From: RHLJ01 sp965247355 | Lineage (GTDB): Bacteria > Bacteroidota > Rhodothermia > Balneolales > Balneolaceae | DNA length: 64,000 nt | Reading direction: 5' to 3' | NCBI GenBank assembly: GCA_965247355.1 | Contig: OZ252011.1 | Coordinates: 1,302,001 to 1,366,000, forward strand | In this document: positions 1 through 8,681 of the stretch, piece after piece | How the letters are laid out: each line of letters begins with the position of its first letter | How positions within the stretch are numbered: position 1 is the stretch's first letter | The notes under the pieces: model-generated | Seen by the model: the letters and a program-made list of their open reading frames with translations, nothing else | What the model was told of the DNA's origin: nothing | Database searches by the model: none | Program-made: the position numbers and the translations under genes

Positions 1-1
1 T

Positions 2-1516
2 GTGTTGGTTCCTACCACCATTCTTGCCGAACAACATGCCAAAACCTTCATGAAACGAATGAAGGAATTCCCGGTTCGTATTGAAGCTCTCTCCCGTTTT
101 CGTACCAAAGCTGAGCAAACGAAGGTAATAAAGGCTTTGAATGATGGAGAAGTTGATATTGTAATTGGAACACACCGACTCCTTTCCAAGGATGTAAAAT
201 TCAAAGATCTTGGTTTGATTGTAGTGGATGAAGAACAACGATTTGGAGTTGCTGCAAAAGAGAAATTAAAAGAATTCAGAGCTTCAGTAGATGTGCTCAC
301 ACTCACTGCAACTCCAATTCCAAGAACACTTCAGTTCTCACTGATGGGAGCCCGTGACTTAAGTGTGATTAATACTCCCCCACCAAACCGACAGCCGGTA
401 TACACTGAAATTCATAGTTTTAACGAGGAATTAATTCGGGATGCGATCCTTCAGGAAATGAGTCGGGGTGGACAGGTATTCTTTATTCATAACCGGGTTA
501 AGAATATTGAAGAAACTGCGGATATGATTCGAAGACTGGTCCCTGATGTTCGTGTTCGTTTCGGGCATGGACAAATGACGGGATCACAACTCGAAAAGAT
601 CATCGGGGATTTTTACGCTCACAAGTTTGATGTACTGGTTTCCACAAATATCGTGGAAAACGGAATTGATATCGCAAATGCGAACACGATCATCATCAAC
701 AATGCGAATAATTTTGGACTTGCAGAATTACACCAGCTCCGCGGACGAGTAGGTCGGTCAAACCGAAAAGCCTTCTGTTATTTGATTACTCCTCCCATCG
801 AAACGCTAACTCCGGAAGCACGAAAACGACTACTGGCTCTGGAAGAATTTTCTGATCTGGGCTCCGGGTTTAATATCGCAATGAGGGATCTGGATATTCG
901 TGGTGCAGGAGATATTCTTGGAGGTGAACAAAGTGGATTTATCAACGATATTGGCTTTGAACTCTACACCAAAATCCTGAATGACGCTGTTCGGGAGCTT
1001 AAAGAATCTGAGTTTTCAGATATGTTCGAAGGAATTGAAGCAGAAATCGAACTCCCTGAAACTACTGTTGAATTTGATAACTCTGCCCTGCTGCCAAATA
1101 ATTATGTTCAAGATAATGTAGAGCGACTGAACTTGTATCGAAAACTTTCTCAGGCTAAAGCTGAAGATGAAATTGATGCATGGAAAGAAGAAATCGAAGA
1201 TCGTTTTGGTCCGGCTCCCAAAGAAGCTGAAATGTTGATTCTGGCTAGTAAAATTAAATTGTATGCGTCACAAAACTTCTTCACCAAGGTTACCATTCGC
1301 GCCGGAAGAATGTGGTGTGTGTGCCCTAAAACAGGTAGTGAACTTGGCAATCAGTATTTCGAGTCAAACCGATTCCAGAAAACGCTCGACCGACTTGAAA
1401 AACTTAAGCCTGAACTATTTCAGGTTGTTCAGAAGAAAGAAGTACTTCGCTTTGTAATCCAGGAAATCCCGGATTACAAAGCAGCCTATCTGTTTTTGAA
1501 GACTCTCGCGAGTTAA
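2..1516 (+). CDS. mfd: Transcription-repair coupling factor Mfd, C-terminal part (5' end outside window)
   Basis: This is the last ~504 residues of Mfd, the ATP-driven translocase that removes RNA polymerase stalled at DNA lesions and recruits the UvrABC excision system. The visible part starts inside the first RecA-like helicase domain. It contains the DEEQRFG box (motif II, near residue 76), TLTATPIPRTL (motif III), the second RecA lobe with the motif VENGIDIANANTII, and the motif VI stretch QLRGRVGRS. The TRG motif region follows (about 262-320, GAGDILGGEQSG), then the C-terminal D7 domain that interacts with UvrA. The reading frame is open at the window edge, so the leading codon here is not the start; the full protein is normally ~1100-1150 residues. 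Identity is very secure. Confidence 0.97.
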   Translation: MLVPTTILAEQHAKTFMKRMKEFPVRIEALSRFRTKAEQTKVIKALNDGEVDIVIGTHRLLSKDVKFKDLGLIVVDEEQRFGVAAKEKLKEFRASVDVLTLTATPIPRTLQFSLMGARDLSVINTPPPNRQPVYTEIHSFNEELIRDAILQEMSRGGQVFFIHNRVKNIEETADMIRRLVPDVRVRFGHGQMTGSQLEKIIGDFYAHKFDVLVSTNIVENGIDIANANTIIINNANNFGLAELHQLRGRVGRSNRKAFCYLITPPIETLTPEARKRLLALEEFSDLGSGFNIAMRDLDIRGAGDILGGEQSGFINDIGFELYTKILNDAVRELKESEFSDMFEGIEAEIELPETTVEFDNSALLPNNYVQDNVERLNLYRKLSQAKAEDEIDAWKEEIEDRFGPAPKEAEMLILASKIKLYASQNFFTKVTIRAGRMWCVCPKTGSELGNQYFESNRFQKTLDRLEKLKPELFQVVQKKEVLRFVIQEIPDYKAAYLFLKTLAS

Positions 1517-1817
1517 AAAGTTTCTCATTTATTACGAAGGGTTGAAAGCCTTCGTTCATTTACGTGAACAAAACTCGTTAACAGTGTCATCCTGATGCTA
1601 CTGCCGAAGGATCTAATTGGGTAAACACTCAGAGCATTAAATATGCTCCATCATTTCAAACAAGGATGTCATCCCGGACTTAATCCGGGATCTGTGCAAA
1701 GTGGCACTTTGGTTAAGCTCTTTATCAGAACAACGCTGTTATCTCCACAGATACTGAATCAAGTTCAGCATGACAACTAAGAGGAAATATCTTTCCCCAA
1801 TTCCTTACCTTTTGATC
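1517..1817. repeat. Intergenic region with three related GTCAT...ATCT palindrome-like units
   Basis: This gene-free 300-bp stretch between mfd and the Sua5 gene holds three versions of one short unit. Unit 1 is at 1586-1614 and unit 2 at 1668-1693 (GTCATCCCGGACTTAATCC then GGGATCT), both in plus orientation. Unit 3 at 1749-1774 is in opposite orientation (AGATACTGAATCAAGTTCAG then CATGAC). Each is itself imperfectly palindromic in the middle, for example CCCGGACTTAATCCGGG. This resembles the dispersed intergenic palindromic repeats seen in Bacteroidota genomes. The units could be a small non-autonomous repeat family or a structured 3' end of the mfd transcript. No open frame of note is present, apart from an upstream in-frame extension of the next gene that runs into unit 3. 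Confidence 0.6.
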
Positions 1818-2741
1818 ATGTCTGATCTTTCCAAATACATCCAACTCATTAAATCCGGTGAAGTAGTCGCTTTCCCGACGGAAACGGTGTATGGACTAGG
1901 AGCTGATGCATGGAATCCAACAGCTATTCAGAAAGTCTTTGAGGTAAAAGGAAGGCCTTCTGATAACCCGTTAATTGTCCATATTTCAGATTCTGAGCAA
2001 GTTTCAGACTTCGCTTCAGAAATTCCTGATACTGCCCGGAAATTGATGGATGCCTTCTGGCCCGGTCCTCTTTCGATGGTACTCAAAAAGAAACCCGAAG
2101 TATTAGATGCGGTTACCGCAGGTTTAAATACTGTCGCTATTCGAATGCCGGATCATCATCTTGCACTCGAATTCATAGCTCAAACTGGTCCACTCGTTGC
2201 ACCAAGTGCAAATACCTCCGGGAAACCGAGTCCTACTAAAGCGGAACACGTACGGCAGGACTTTGGTATCGACTTCCCGGTTATTGACGGCGAAGCCTCC
2301 AAAATCGGACTGGAATCTACCGTAATTGATCTTACACAATCCATCCCCGCAATTCTTCGTCCCGGCAGTATCAGCCGGAAACAAATTGAAGAGGCTTTAG
2401 GAACAGAAGTTGAAGAAAGTTTCTTTCATCATACCGAAAAACCAAGAAGTCCAGGTCAAAAATACTCCCACTACAAACCCAATGCGGAAGTCCGATGGTT
2501 GAAGGAAGGTGAAGAGCCAACCAGTCCCACTTCTTTGTATTTACTAATTTCCGGTTCTCACTCAGGTTCAAACATCGTTGATTATAACGACGATCTGAAC
2601 CGTCTGGCTTCCGAACTCTACGACCGCTTCCGTCAGGCTGATATTGAAGGGTTTAATGAAGTAGTGATTGAACTATTCACAGACAATGAGAAAGGAATTA
2701 GTTCAGCTCTCTTAAACAGAATTAGAAAAAGTCTCTCCTGA
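1818..2741 (+). CDS. sua5: L-threonylcarbamoyladenylate synthase, Sua5 type
   Basis: The enzyme makes threonylcarbamoyl-AMP from threonine, bicarbonate and ATP, the first step of the universal t6A37 tRNA modification. The YrdC domain is complete: GEVVAFPTETVYGLGADAW near the N-terminus, KGRPSDNPLIVHI, and the nucleotide-site stretch PSANTSGKPSPT. The linker SPGQKYSHYKP and a ~110-residue C-terminal Sua5 domain make this the long Sua5 form (307 aa) rather than the short TsaC. An earlier in-frame ATG at 1770 lies inside an intergenic repeat and would add 16 residues unlike the family; the start at 1818 puts the domain at the usual distance from the N-terminus. The next gene begins about 20 bases downstream, suggesting co-transcription. 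Confidence 0.93.
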   Translation: MSDLSKYIQLIKSGEVVAFPTETVYGLGADAWNPTAIQKVFEVKGRPSDNPLIVHISDSEQVSDFASEIPDTARKLMDAFWPGPLSMVLKKKPEVLDAVTAGLNTVAIRMPDHHLALEFIAQTGPLVAPSANTSGKPSPTKAEHVRQDFGIDFPVIDGEASKIGLESTVIDLTQSIPAILRPGSISRKQIEEALGTEVEESFFHHTEKPRSPGQKYSHYKPNAEVRWLKEGEEPTSPTSLYLLISGSHSGSNIVDYNDDLNRLASELYDRFRQADIEGFNEVVIELFTDNEKGISSALLNRIRKSLS

Positions 2742-2763
2742 TTCTTTATTACCTTTGAAACTT

Positions 2764-3711
2764 ATGAATGAATTCATCAAGTCTGCAATTTCAGATATTA
2801 CGGGAGCTTCTTCTTTTACTGAAAAGGAAACCATTCAGGAATTGTGGAGCGGATACGGAAAAATTAAGCGAATCACACTGGAAGGTGCTTCGGAGAAGAG
2901 TGTGATCGTAAAGCATATTCAGCTTTCCGGAGGCAATAATCATCCCCGCGGTTGGAATACGGATATTGGTCACCAGAGGAAGCTAAAGTCTTATCAGGTG
3001 GAAACGGCTTGGTATGAGCACTATAGTGCACAAAGTAAAGCTCGCCTCCCCCATTGTTTAGGGATTAAGTCCAGTGAAGATGAGGTGCTGATTGCACTCG
3101 AGGATTTAGATGAAGCTGGTTTTCCACTGAGAAAGCAATCGGTCAGCTGGGAAAACATTGTAGAGTGTTTACATTGGCTGGCACAATTTCATGCCAGCTA
3201 TCTCGGGCAAAAACCGGACGGACTTTGGGAAACCGGCACCTACTGGCATTTGGAAACCCGTCCTCAGGAACTTGTGGCACTTGATGATCAGACATTAAAA
3301 GAAGCTGCTCCTCTCATTGATCAAAAGCTGAATGCCTGTACCTACAAAACGTTTGTTCATGGAGATGCCAAACTTGCTAACTTCTGTTTTGGTGAGGACG
3401 GAAAGGCTGCCGCGGTGGATTTTCAGTATGTGGGTGGTGGATGTGGAATGAAAGACGTCGCTTATTTTATTGGAAGTTGTCTGAATGAAAGTGAATGTGA
3501 ACGCCTTGAAGCTGAAATACTGGACAACTATTTTGGGTATTTACAACTTGAGCTTGATGAGCCGAATGAAGCATTGGAGCTGGAATGGCGGTCTTTATAC
3601 CGGGTCGCCTGGGCTGATTTCCATCGTTTTTTAAAAGGCTGGAGTCCGGGGCATTGGAAGATTAACAGCTATAGCGAACGGATTACTAAAGAAACAATAA
3701 AGAAGCTTTAA
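2764..3711 (+). CDS. Phosphotransferase / kinase of the APH-EcKL-CHK superfamily
   Basis: This is a protein-kinase-fold small-molecule kinase of ~315 residues. The catalytic loop FVHGDAKLANFCF (the HGDxxxxN Brenner-type motif) and the metal-binding VDFQYVGGG aspartate are both visible. The N-lobe has the glycine-containing turn SGYGKIKRITLEG and the lysine-bearing strand SVIVKHIQL. The fold matches the ecdysteroid-kinase-like / CHK group of aminoglycoside-phosphotransferase relatives; the substrate is unknown and could be a choline-, sugar- or amino-alcohol-like compound. An ATG at 2764 is preferred over a TTG nine bases upstream. It sits between Sua5 and an inositol-phosphatase-family gene that starts two bases after its stop, so the pair is probably translated together and may act on related phosphorylated metabolites. 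Confidence 0.82.
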   Translation: MNEFIKSAISDITGASSFTEKETIQELWSGYGKIKRITLEGASEKSVIVKHIQLSGGNNHPRGWNTDIGHQRKLKSYQVETAWYEHYSAQSKARLPHCLGIKSSEDEVLIALEDLDEAGFPLRKQSVSWENIVECLHWLAQFHASYLGQKPDGLWETGTYWHLETRPQELVALDDQTLKEAAPLIDQKLNACTYKTFVHGDAKLANFCFGEDGKAAAVDFQYVGGGCGMKDVAYFIGSCLNESECERLEAEILDNYFGYLQLELDEPNEALELEWRSLYRVAWADFHRFLKGWSPGHWKINSYSERITKETIKKL

Positions 3712-3712
3712 A

Positions 3713-4555
3713 ATGAATCTGATACCACTTACGGAAATAGCAATTAAAGCCGCAAAAGCCGCTGCAGAACACTTTAAAAAGTATCTGAATGAAGACGTCG
3801 CCTTTGAAAAGAAAGAAGGCGGAACCAACTATGCCTCACAGGTAGTCACAAAAGTTGACAAAGAATGTGAGGATATCATTTTATCTCACTTACTTCCTTC
3901 CTGCGAAAAATATAATCTGGCCTTGTTAACGGAGGAAACAGAAGATGACGGGAGTCGATTTGAGAAGGATTTTTTCTGGTGCATTGATCCCATTGACGGA
4001 ACACTGAATTTTATAAATAAAGAGCCCGGTTTCTCTGTTTCTATCGCGCTGATTGCAAAAGATGGAACTCCATATATTGGCGTAATTTATGACCCCATTA
4101 CTGATACATTGTATCACGCTTCTAAAGGTAACGGAGTTTTTAAAAATGGATCTCCATGGAAAATCAAAAATTCTAATGACTATTTAACGTACGTAACGGA
4201 TAAGAAATTAAAAGACACTCCTCGTTTAGCAGAATTAGAAGCACTTATACAAAAGTATGTGGATGAATTGGGATTGGAGGAATTTAAAGAAATGTCGGGT
4301 GGTGCTTCTGTAATGAATGGCATCCGGGTATTGGAACATGGTCCTGCCTGTATGATTAAATTTCCCAAAAAGGAAACCGGTGGTGGTAGTATCTGGGACT
4401 TCGCCTCCACAGCCTGTTTCTTTCAGGAATTTGGATTGCCTTTCTCCAATTTCGAAGGTGGAAAGTTAGACTTAAACAAGAAAGATGGGACCTTCATGAA
4501 TCACGAAGGGATTTTTTACGCGAATTTAGATGTGACGGCTAATACCAATAAATAG
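3713..4555 (+). CDS. Inositol monophosphatase / CysQ family phosphatase
   Basis: A Mg-dependent, lithium-sensitive-type phosphatase of 280 residues. The first metal-binding glutamates lie in TEETEDDG (residues 73-80), the second site is the signature DPIDGTLNF (92-100, aspartates 92 and 95), and the third is the C-terminal GGSIWDFAST motif (the WD of the family). These are the residues that hold the two or three metal ions for hydrolysis of inositol-1-phosphate, PAP or related monoesters; the sequence alone does not tell which. The start is one base after the upstream kinase stop codon, so translational coupling is likely. A kinase-phosphatase pair on one transcript suggests one small-molecule pathway, but that is inference. 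Confidence 0.88.
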   Translation: MNLIPLTEIAIKAAKAAAEHFKKYLNEDVAFEKKEGGTNYASQVVTKVDKECEDIILSHLLPSCEKYNLALLTEETEDDGSRFEKDFFWCIDPIDGTLNFINKEPGFSVSIALIAKDGTPYIGVIYDPITDTLYHASKGNGVFKNGSPWKIKNSNDYLTYVTDKKLKDTPRLAELEALIQKYVDELGLEEFKEMSGGASVMNGIRVLEHGPACMIKFPKKETGGGSIWDFASTACFFQEFGLPFSNFEGGKLDLNKKDGTFMNHEGIFYANLDVTANTNK

Positions 4556-4645
4556 ATACTATCTGGTTACCATTTCCATGCAATTCATTGTAGTTCTCGA
4601 TAAATTAATAAATATTAAATGCTTTAATAGCTGAATATCGTTTAA

Positions 4646-5401
4646 ATGGAATGTAAAAATTGCAACAAACTTATCGATGGTAATTACTGTAAGTACTGTG
4701 GTCAAAGTACAAGTGTTAGCAGAATTAATTTATCAGGTTTTATCAATGATTTATCTGGTAGTATTTTCCAGATCAACCGTGGATTCTTCTACTCTCTAAA
4801 AGAACTTTTTATCAGGCCGGGTCATTCTATCAGGGAGTATCTGCAAGGAAAAAGGAAAAGTCATTTCAAGCCAATTGGTTATGTGCTGATATTATCTACC
4901 ATTTACTTTTTTGTTGCTCGTTTTCTCGAGAGTGAGACTTTTTTCAATGACTTTGTAACGGGCTTTGCGAATAGCTCGGATGGTTCTGAGATTGATAATA
5001 GAACATTGACAATACTTACCTGGTTTACCGAGAACTATGCGTATACAACCCTAATGTTAATCCCTGTATTCTCACTTGCCTCTTATCTTGCATTCTTAAA
5101 GTCAGGATTCAACTTTCTGGAGCATGTTGTCTTAAACGCCTACGTAACCGGACAGCAAGCTATTATATATACTTTTTCTTCTATTATTGGCTTTTTTTTA
5201 GGTGATGTCGAATTCTTAGCTATGCTCACTCTAGGTGTATCAATGGGTTACTTACTTTTCGTATTCCTGCAATTCTTCAAAGAAAAAAACCGACTAGCTA
5301 CAGTATTCCAGTTTTTACTAACCTATACATTTTATATTGTATTTCTTGTTCTTGTACTGGGTTTAATTTTCTCTACCGCTGAAATTTATTCAACAACCTG
5401 A
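4646..5401 (+). CDS. DUF3667 zinc-ribbon membrane protein
   Basis: The N-terminus is a short zinc ribbon with two CxxC pairs (CKNC at residues 3-6 and CKYC at 15-18). It is followed by an amphipathic stretch and the family hallmark LKELFIRPGHSIREYLQGKR near residues 48-66. Four or five hydrophobic segments follow, beginning with YVLILSTIYFFVARFL. This is the DUF3667 architecture common in Bacteroidota; function is not known. Its stop region overlaps by 16 bases the 3' end of the opposite-strand DoxX-like gene, so the two are convergent with no room for separate terminators. Confidence 0.82.
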   Translation: MECKNCNKLIDGNYCKYCGQSTSVSRINLSGFINDLSGSIFQINRGFFYSLKELFIRPGHSIREYLQGKRKSHFKPIGYVLILSTIYFFVARFLESETFFNDFVTGFANSSDGSEIDNRTLTILTWFTENYAYTTLMLIPVFSLASYLAFLKSGFNFLEHVVLNAYVTGQQAIIYTFSSIIGFFLGDVEFLAMLTLGVSMGYLLFVFLQFFKEKNRLATVFQFLLTYTFYIVFLVLVLGLIFSTAEIYSTT

Positions 5402-5784
5402 ATTGAAGCCTTAATCTTATTTACAGATAGCGCCCAAACTATGAGTAATGGGTGAATAACTAATAGCCTGGTCCAGCTAATCCATTCAGGAACGCACAAA
5501 CCAGATTCAATACAGCTTCCGATTTTAATAAAATAAATATGTGCAGGAATAAAGAATACCAACATTGCTACTAGTAAATAACTCGAAAGACTTCTAGTTT
5601 TATTTACTAAAACACCGATCCCTAAGAGTATTTCAGCGACTCCGCTTATATAGTTAATGGCTTCATGAAATGGTAAATAGTCAGGTATAAGTGGATAATA
5701 GAATTCCGGGTTTATAAAGTGATTTACTCCTGCAAGCACATAAAATCCTGAAAGAAGAAATAGATTCGCTTTTTTTAGATCCAT
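5386..5784 (-). CDS. DoxX-like four-helix membrane protein
   Basis: This 132-residue protein has four predicted transmembrane helices. The first ends in GVNHFINPEFYYPLIPDYLP and the second is SGVAEILLGIGVL, the signature of the DoxX/MauE-like small membrane proteins. Members are linked to thiosulfate:quinone oxidation or redox/disulfide stress in other bacteria, but many are uncharacterised. A Cys pair (residues ~89 and ~95, in GSCIESGLCVPEW) faces the last loop. It starts 10 bases inside the 3' end of the upstream small membrane-protein gene, so the two are translationally coupled. No specific substrate can be assigned. Confidence 0.75.
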   Translation of the reverse strand: MDLKKANLFLLSGFYVLAGVNHFINPEFYYPLIPDYLPFHEAINYISGVAEILLGIGVLVNKTRSLSSYLLVAMLVFFIPAHIYFIKIGSCIESGLCVPEWISWTRLLVIHPLLIVWALSVNKIKASIQVVE

Positions 5785-6173
5785 TTTATCTTCTTTGTCT
5801 CATTTGCTTTCTTCAGAATCAGGAAGAAAGGTATCCACCAAATGAAGTCATTAGTAAATAAAGTGTAAATGAATTCGAATGGTACTATACCTTGTGCATA
5901 GTTTACAAAAAAGCCGATGGGTCCGAATATCTTTCCCAAAAACCCAACAGCAACAATGGGCCAGTGTGTTAGCGGATCCTGAGCTGCCCACCAATATCCC
6001 AGCCCATATACCCCAATTACCATTCCCATCCCCTGCCAGATCATTGTGTGCAAAGGAAATTCCATTCCAACGAGTTCAAAAAAATGATTTGGAAACAGCA
6101 CCACCCAGGCACCCCATATAATATTATAAAGAGCTGCTAAACGAAGTGTTGCTGACATTTGTTTGATAGACAT
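5775..6173 (-). CDS. Small hydrophobic membrane protein coupled to DoxX-like gene
   Basis: This 132-residue, tryptophan-rich protein has about four membrane helices (residues ~12-30, 42-63, 70-90, 105-122). It opens with LRLAALYNIIWGAWVVLFP and ends in basic KKANETKKIKWI. I do not recognise a named domain. The pattern resembles small Bacteroidota membrane proteins found beside DoxX-type genes. It is the promoter-proximal member of a two-gene minus-strand unit, and its 3' end overlaps the DoxX-like start by 10 bases. That suggests the two products act together in the inner membrane. Function is unknown. Confidence 0.6.
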   Translation of the reverse strand: MSIKQMSATLRLAALYNIIWGAWVVLFPNHFFELVGMEFPLHTMIWQGMGMVIGVYGLGYWWAAQDPLTHWPIVAVGFLGKIFGPIGFFVNYAQGIVPFEFIYTLFTNDFIWWIPFFLILKKANETKKIKWI

Positions 6174-6243
6174 TCGCAGGATTTAGATAGTTAATTTTGA
6201 ACTCTAAATGCTTCTCTATCATTAACCGTTCAGTACAAATTGA

Positions 6244-7665
6244 ATGAATATATTGCTAACCGGTGCTACCGGATATATTGGAAAACGAGTTCTCCCTTTG
6301 CTTGTGAATAAAGGACATCACGTAACTTGTTGTGTTCGTGATAAAACTCGCTTTAATCCACCTCAATCACTTCAAAAAAGTATCACGGTTATTGAGGCTG
6401 ATCTACTGGATAAAGACTCTTTAAATCATATTCCTGATTCGATTGATGCTGCTTATTATCTGGTACATTCTATGTCTTCTGCAGGTGACTATGAAGACCT
6501 TGAAAGACGCTCAGCGATTAACTTCAGGGAGAGACTTTCAGAAACGAATGCGAAGCAAGTTATCTATCTCAGTGGAATTGTAAATGAAGACCACTTGTCA
6601 AAACATCTGGAATCCAGAAAACAAGTAGAGAATGAGCTGGAGAAAGGATCTTATAATTTCACCTGTTTGCGTGCCGGAATTATTGTTGGTTCAGGCAGCG
6701 CGTCTTTTGAAATCATTCGTGATCTGGTTGAAAAACTCCCGGTTATGATTGCTCCTAAGTGGCTTGATACGAAATGTCAGCCGATTGGTATCCGGGATGT
6801 ACTTCGCTTTTTAGTTGAATCATTATTTCATGAAAAAACCTACAATAGAAACTTCGACATTGGTTGCTATGATGTTCTGACGTATAAAGAAATGCTACTT
6901 GGTTTTGCTGAAGTTCGTGGATTAAAAAGGAAAATCTGGACTGTTCCGGTGATGACACCAAAACTATCTTCCTACTGGCTTTATTTTGTTACGTCCACCT
7001 CCTACCGCTTAGCCCAGAATCTGGTTGACAGCATGAAAATAGAAGTAATCTGCAGAGACCATGAAATTAACAAGATTCTGGATATTGAGCCCATTTCTTA
7101 TCGGGAAGCCTTAATTCGTGCTTTTGATAAGATCGAGAATAATGAAATTGCATCGAGCTGGAAGGATTCCTATTCGAGCAGTGGTATTGAAATTAGCATA
7201 TCAGATTTTATCAATGTCCCAAAATTCGGATGCTTTACAGATAAACGATCTATGAGCTACTCCGATAAAAAATCGACCGTAAAGAAAATCTGGAGTATTG
7301 GTGGGGATAAAGGATGGTATTATGGAAACTGGCTCTGGCAGATCCGTGGTTTTCTGGATAAACTTGTGGGCGGTGTTGGTTTGAGACGAGGAAGAACCAA
7401 TCCTGTAGAAATATCTGCAGGTGACGCCCTTGATTTCTGGCGTGTTCTCTATGCCAATAAACAGGAAGGCAGACTACTTTTATTTGCTGAAATGAAGTTA
7501 CCTGGTGAAGCCTGGCTTGAATTTAAAATCAAGGAAAATCAACTAGTTCAGACGGCTACCTTTAGACCGAAAGGTGTATGGGGAAGATTATACTGGTTTT
7601 CAGTACTCCCTTTTCATGGTTTTATATTCCGGGGCATGCTTAAAAAACTGACATCTGTTAAATAA
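6244..7665 (+). CDS. NAD(P)-binding SDR-like protein with C-terminal DUF2867
   Basis: The first ~230 residues form an atypical short-chain-dehydrogenase / NmrA-like Rossmann domain. It opens with LLTGATGYIGKRVLP (glycine-rich nucleotide loop) and contains AAYYLVHSMSSAGDY and YLSGIV. The remainder, from about residue 330 (KKIWSIGGDKGWYYGNWLW to PFHGFIFRGMLKKL), is the DUF2867 domain. The combination, 473 aa, is the YbjT-like architecture; members are probable NAD(P)-dependent oxidoreductases or epimerases of unproven substrate. It is divergently arranged from the small membrane-protein pair, with 70 bases between the start codons. Confidence 0.82.
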   Translation: MNILLTGATGYIGKRVLPLLVNKGHHVTCCVRDKTRFNPPQSLQKSITVIEADLLDKDSLNHIPDSIDAAYYLVHSMSSAGDYEDLERRSAINFRERLSETNAKQVIYLSGIVNEDHLSKHLESRKQVENELEKGSYNFTCLRAGIIVGSGSASFEIIRDLVEKLPVMIAPKWLDTKCQPIGIRDVLRFLVESLFHEKTYNRNFDIGCYDVLTYKEMLLGFAEVRGLKRKIWTVPVMTPKLSSYWLYFVTSTSYRLAQNLVDSMKIEVICRDHEINKILDIEPISYREALIRAFDKIENNEIASSWKDSYSSSGIEISISDFINVPKFGCFTDKRSMSYSDKKSTVKKIWSIGGDKGWYYGNWLWQIRGFLDKLVGGVGLRRGRTNPVEISAGDALDFWRVLYANKQEGRLLLFAEMKLPGEAWLEFKIKENQLVQTATFRPKGVWGRLYWFSVLPFHGFIFRGMLKKLTSVK

Positions 7666-7799
7666 GCTATTTATTGCTTAATATCTTCAAATAAATTCTT
7701 TCTAAGCCTAATTTAATTAATTAGCTATTAGCACTATATTCCAATACAATTAGTATTATTCCAAGGCTTAAAAAAAGGTCTCTATGAATAGCTATCTTT

Positions 7800-8657
7800 T
7801 TATACGTTGATAAGGTTCTTTTTAAGTTGACTGAAAGCTTCCTGAAGTTTTCTGGTTATCGGGGGATGTTCATCACCGTCATAAAAAGTATGATCATCCA
7901 AAGTTCTAATCGAAGCAATTTGTGTAGTAGTTCCTGTAAGAAAAGCTTCATCCATACTTTCAACTTCAGAATATTGTATAGCTTCTTCGCGAATCTCAAT
8001 TCCTGTTTTATTACATAATTCAATTACAATCTTACGAGTTATGCCATCCAGAATAAACTGATCAGCAGGATGCGTGTACACGACATTATCCTTCACAAAA
8101 AATACATTGCAGTGAGAGGCCTCAGTGATTCTGCCATCACGAACAAACAATGCCTCGTAGGCACCAGTTTTTGCCGCATGTTCATTTGCAATCACATTCC
8201 CTAACAAGGAAGTCATTTTGATATCACATTTTGTCCACCGGTAATCATTGATAGATACTGCTTTCAAGTGATTGCTGTTTATGTCCGGCAAGTTGATTGG
8301 ATTTGCATACATCATAACCGTTGGAGTAATATCCGCGGGAAATGAGTGCTTTCGGGGAGCTACTCCTCTCGTAATCTGGATATAAATCATGGAATCCTGA
8401 TCAGCTAAATCCGATGCATCAAGAAGCTCATCAATTTGATTTTTAAGTTCAGAGCAATCAAAACTAAGGTTTATCTTTTTAAGTGAATTAAAAAGTCGTT
8501 TGAGGTGAGCATCACCATATAAAAAATGTCCATTGATCCTCACCATCACTTCATAAATTCCATCTCCAAACAAAAACCCCCTGTCAAATACAGAGACGGT
8601 GGCGTCTTTACTTTCTATGATTTCTCCATTCAGAAATACTTTATCCGGATACGGCAT
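7800..8657 (-). CDS. Class IV aminotransferase, D-amino-acid transaminase-like
   Basis: This is a PLP enzyme of fold type IV (285 aa). The opening stretch VSVFDRGFLFGDGIYEVM is the family N-terminal signature. The Schiff-base lysine is K147 in CDIKMTSLLGNV, the PLP-stabilising glutamate is E179 in GRITEASHCNVFFV, and the phosphate loop TGTTTQIASI is near the C-terminus. These features fit D-alanine aminotransferase better than the branched-chain aminotransferase or aminodeoxychorismate lyase, as the CDIKxxxLLGN form is typical of Dat. It would interconvert D-alanine and D-glutamate for cell-wall or D-amino-acid turnover. It lies 20-25 bases downstream of the dehydrogenase below, which suggests one transcript. 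Confidence 0.85.
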   Translation of the reverse strand: MPYPDKVFLNGEIIESKDATVSVFDRGFLFGDGIYEVMVRINGHFLYGDAHLKRLFNSLKKINLSFDCSELKNQIDELLDASDLADQDSMIYIQITRGVAPRKHSFPADITPTVMMYANPINLPDINSNHLKAVSINDYRWTKCDIKMTSLLGNVIANEHAAKTGAYEALFVRDGRITEASHCNVFFVKDNVVYTHPADQFILDGITRKIVIELCNKTGIEIREEAIQYSEVESMDEAFLTGTTTQIASIRTLDDHTFYDGDEHPPITRKLQEAFSQLKKNLINV

Positions 8658-8681
8658 GTTAATTACGTTTAAAATCTAAGT

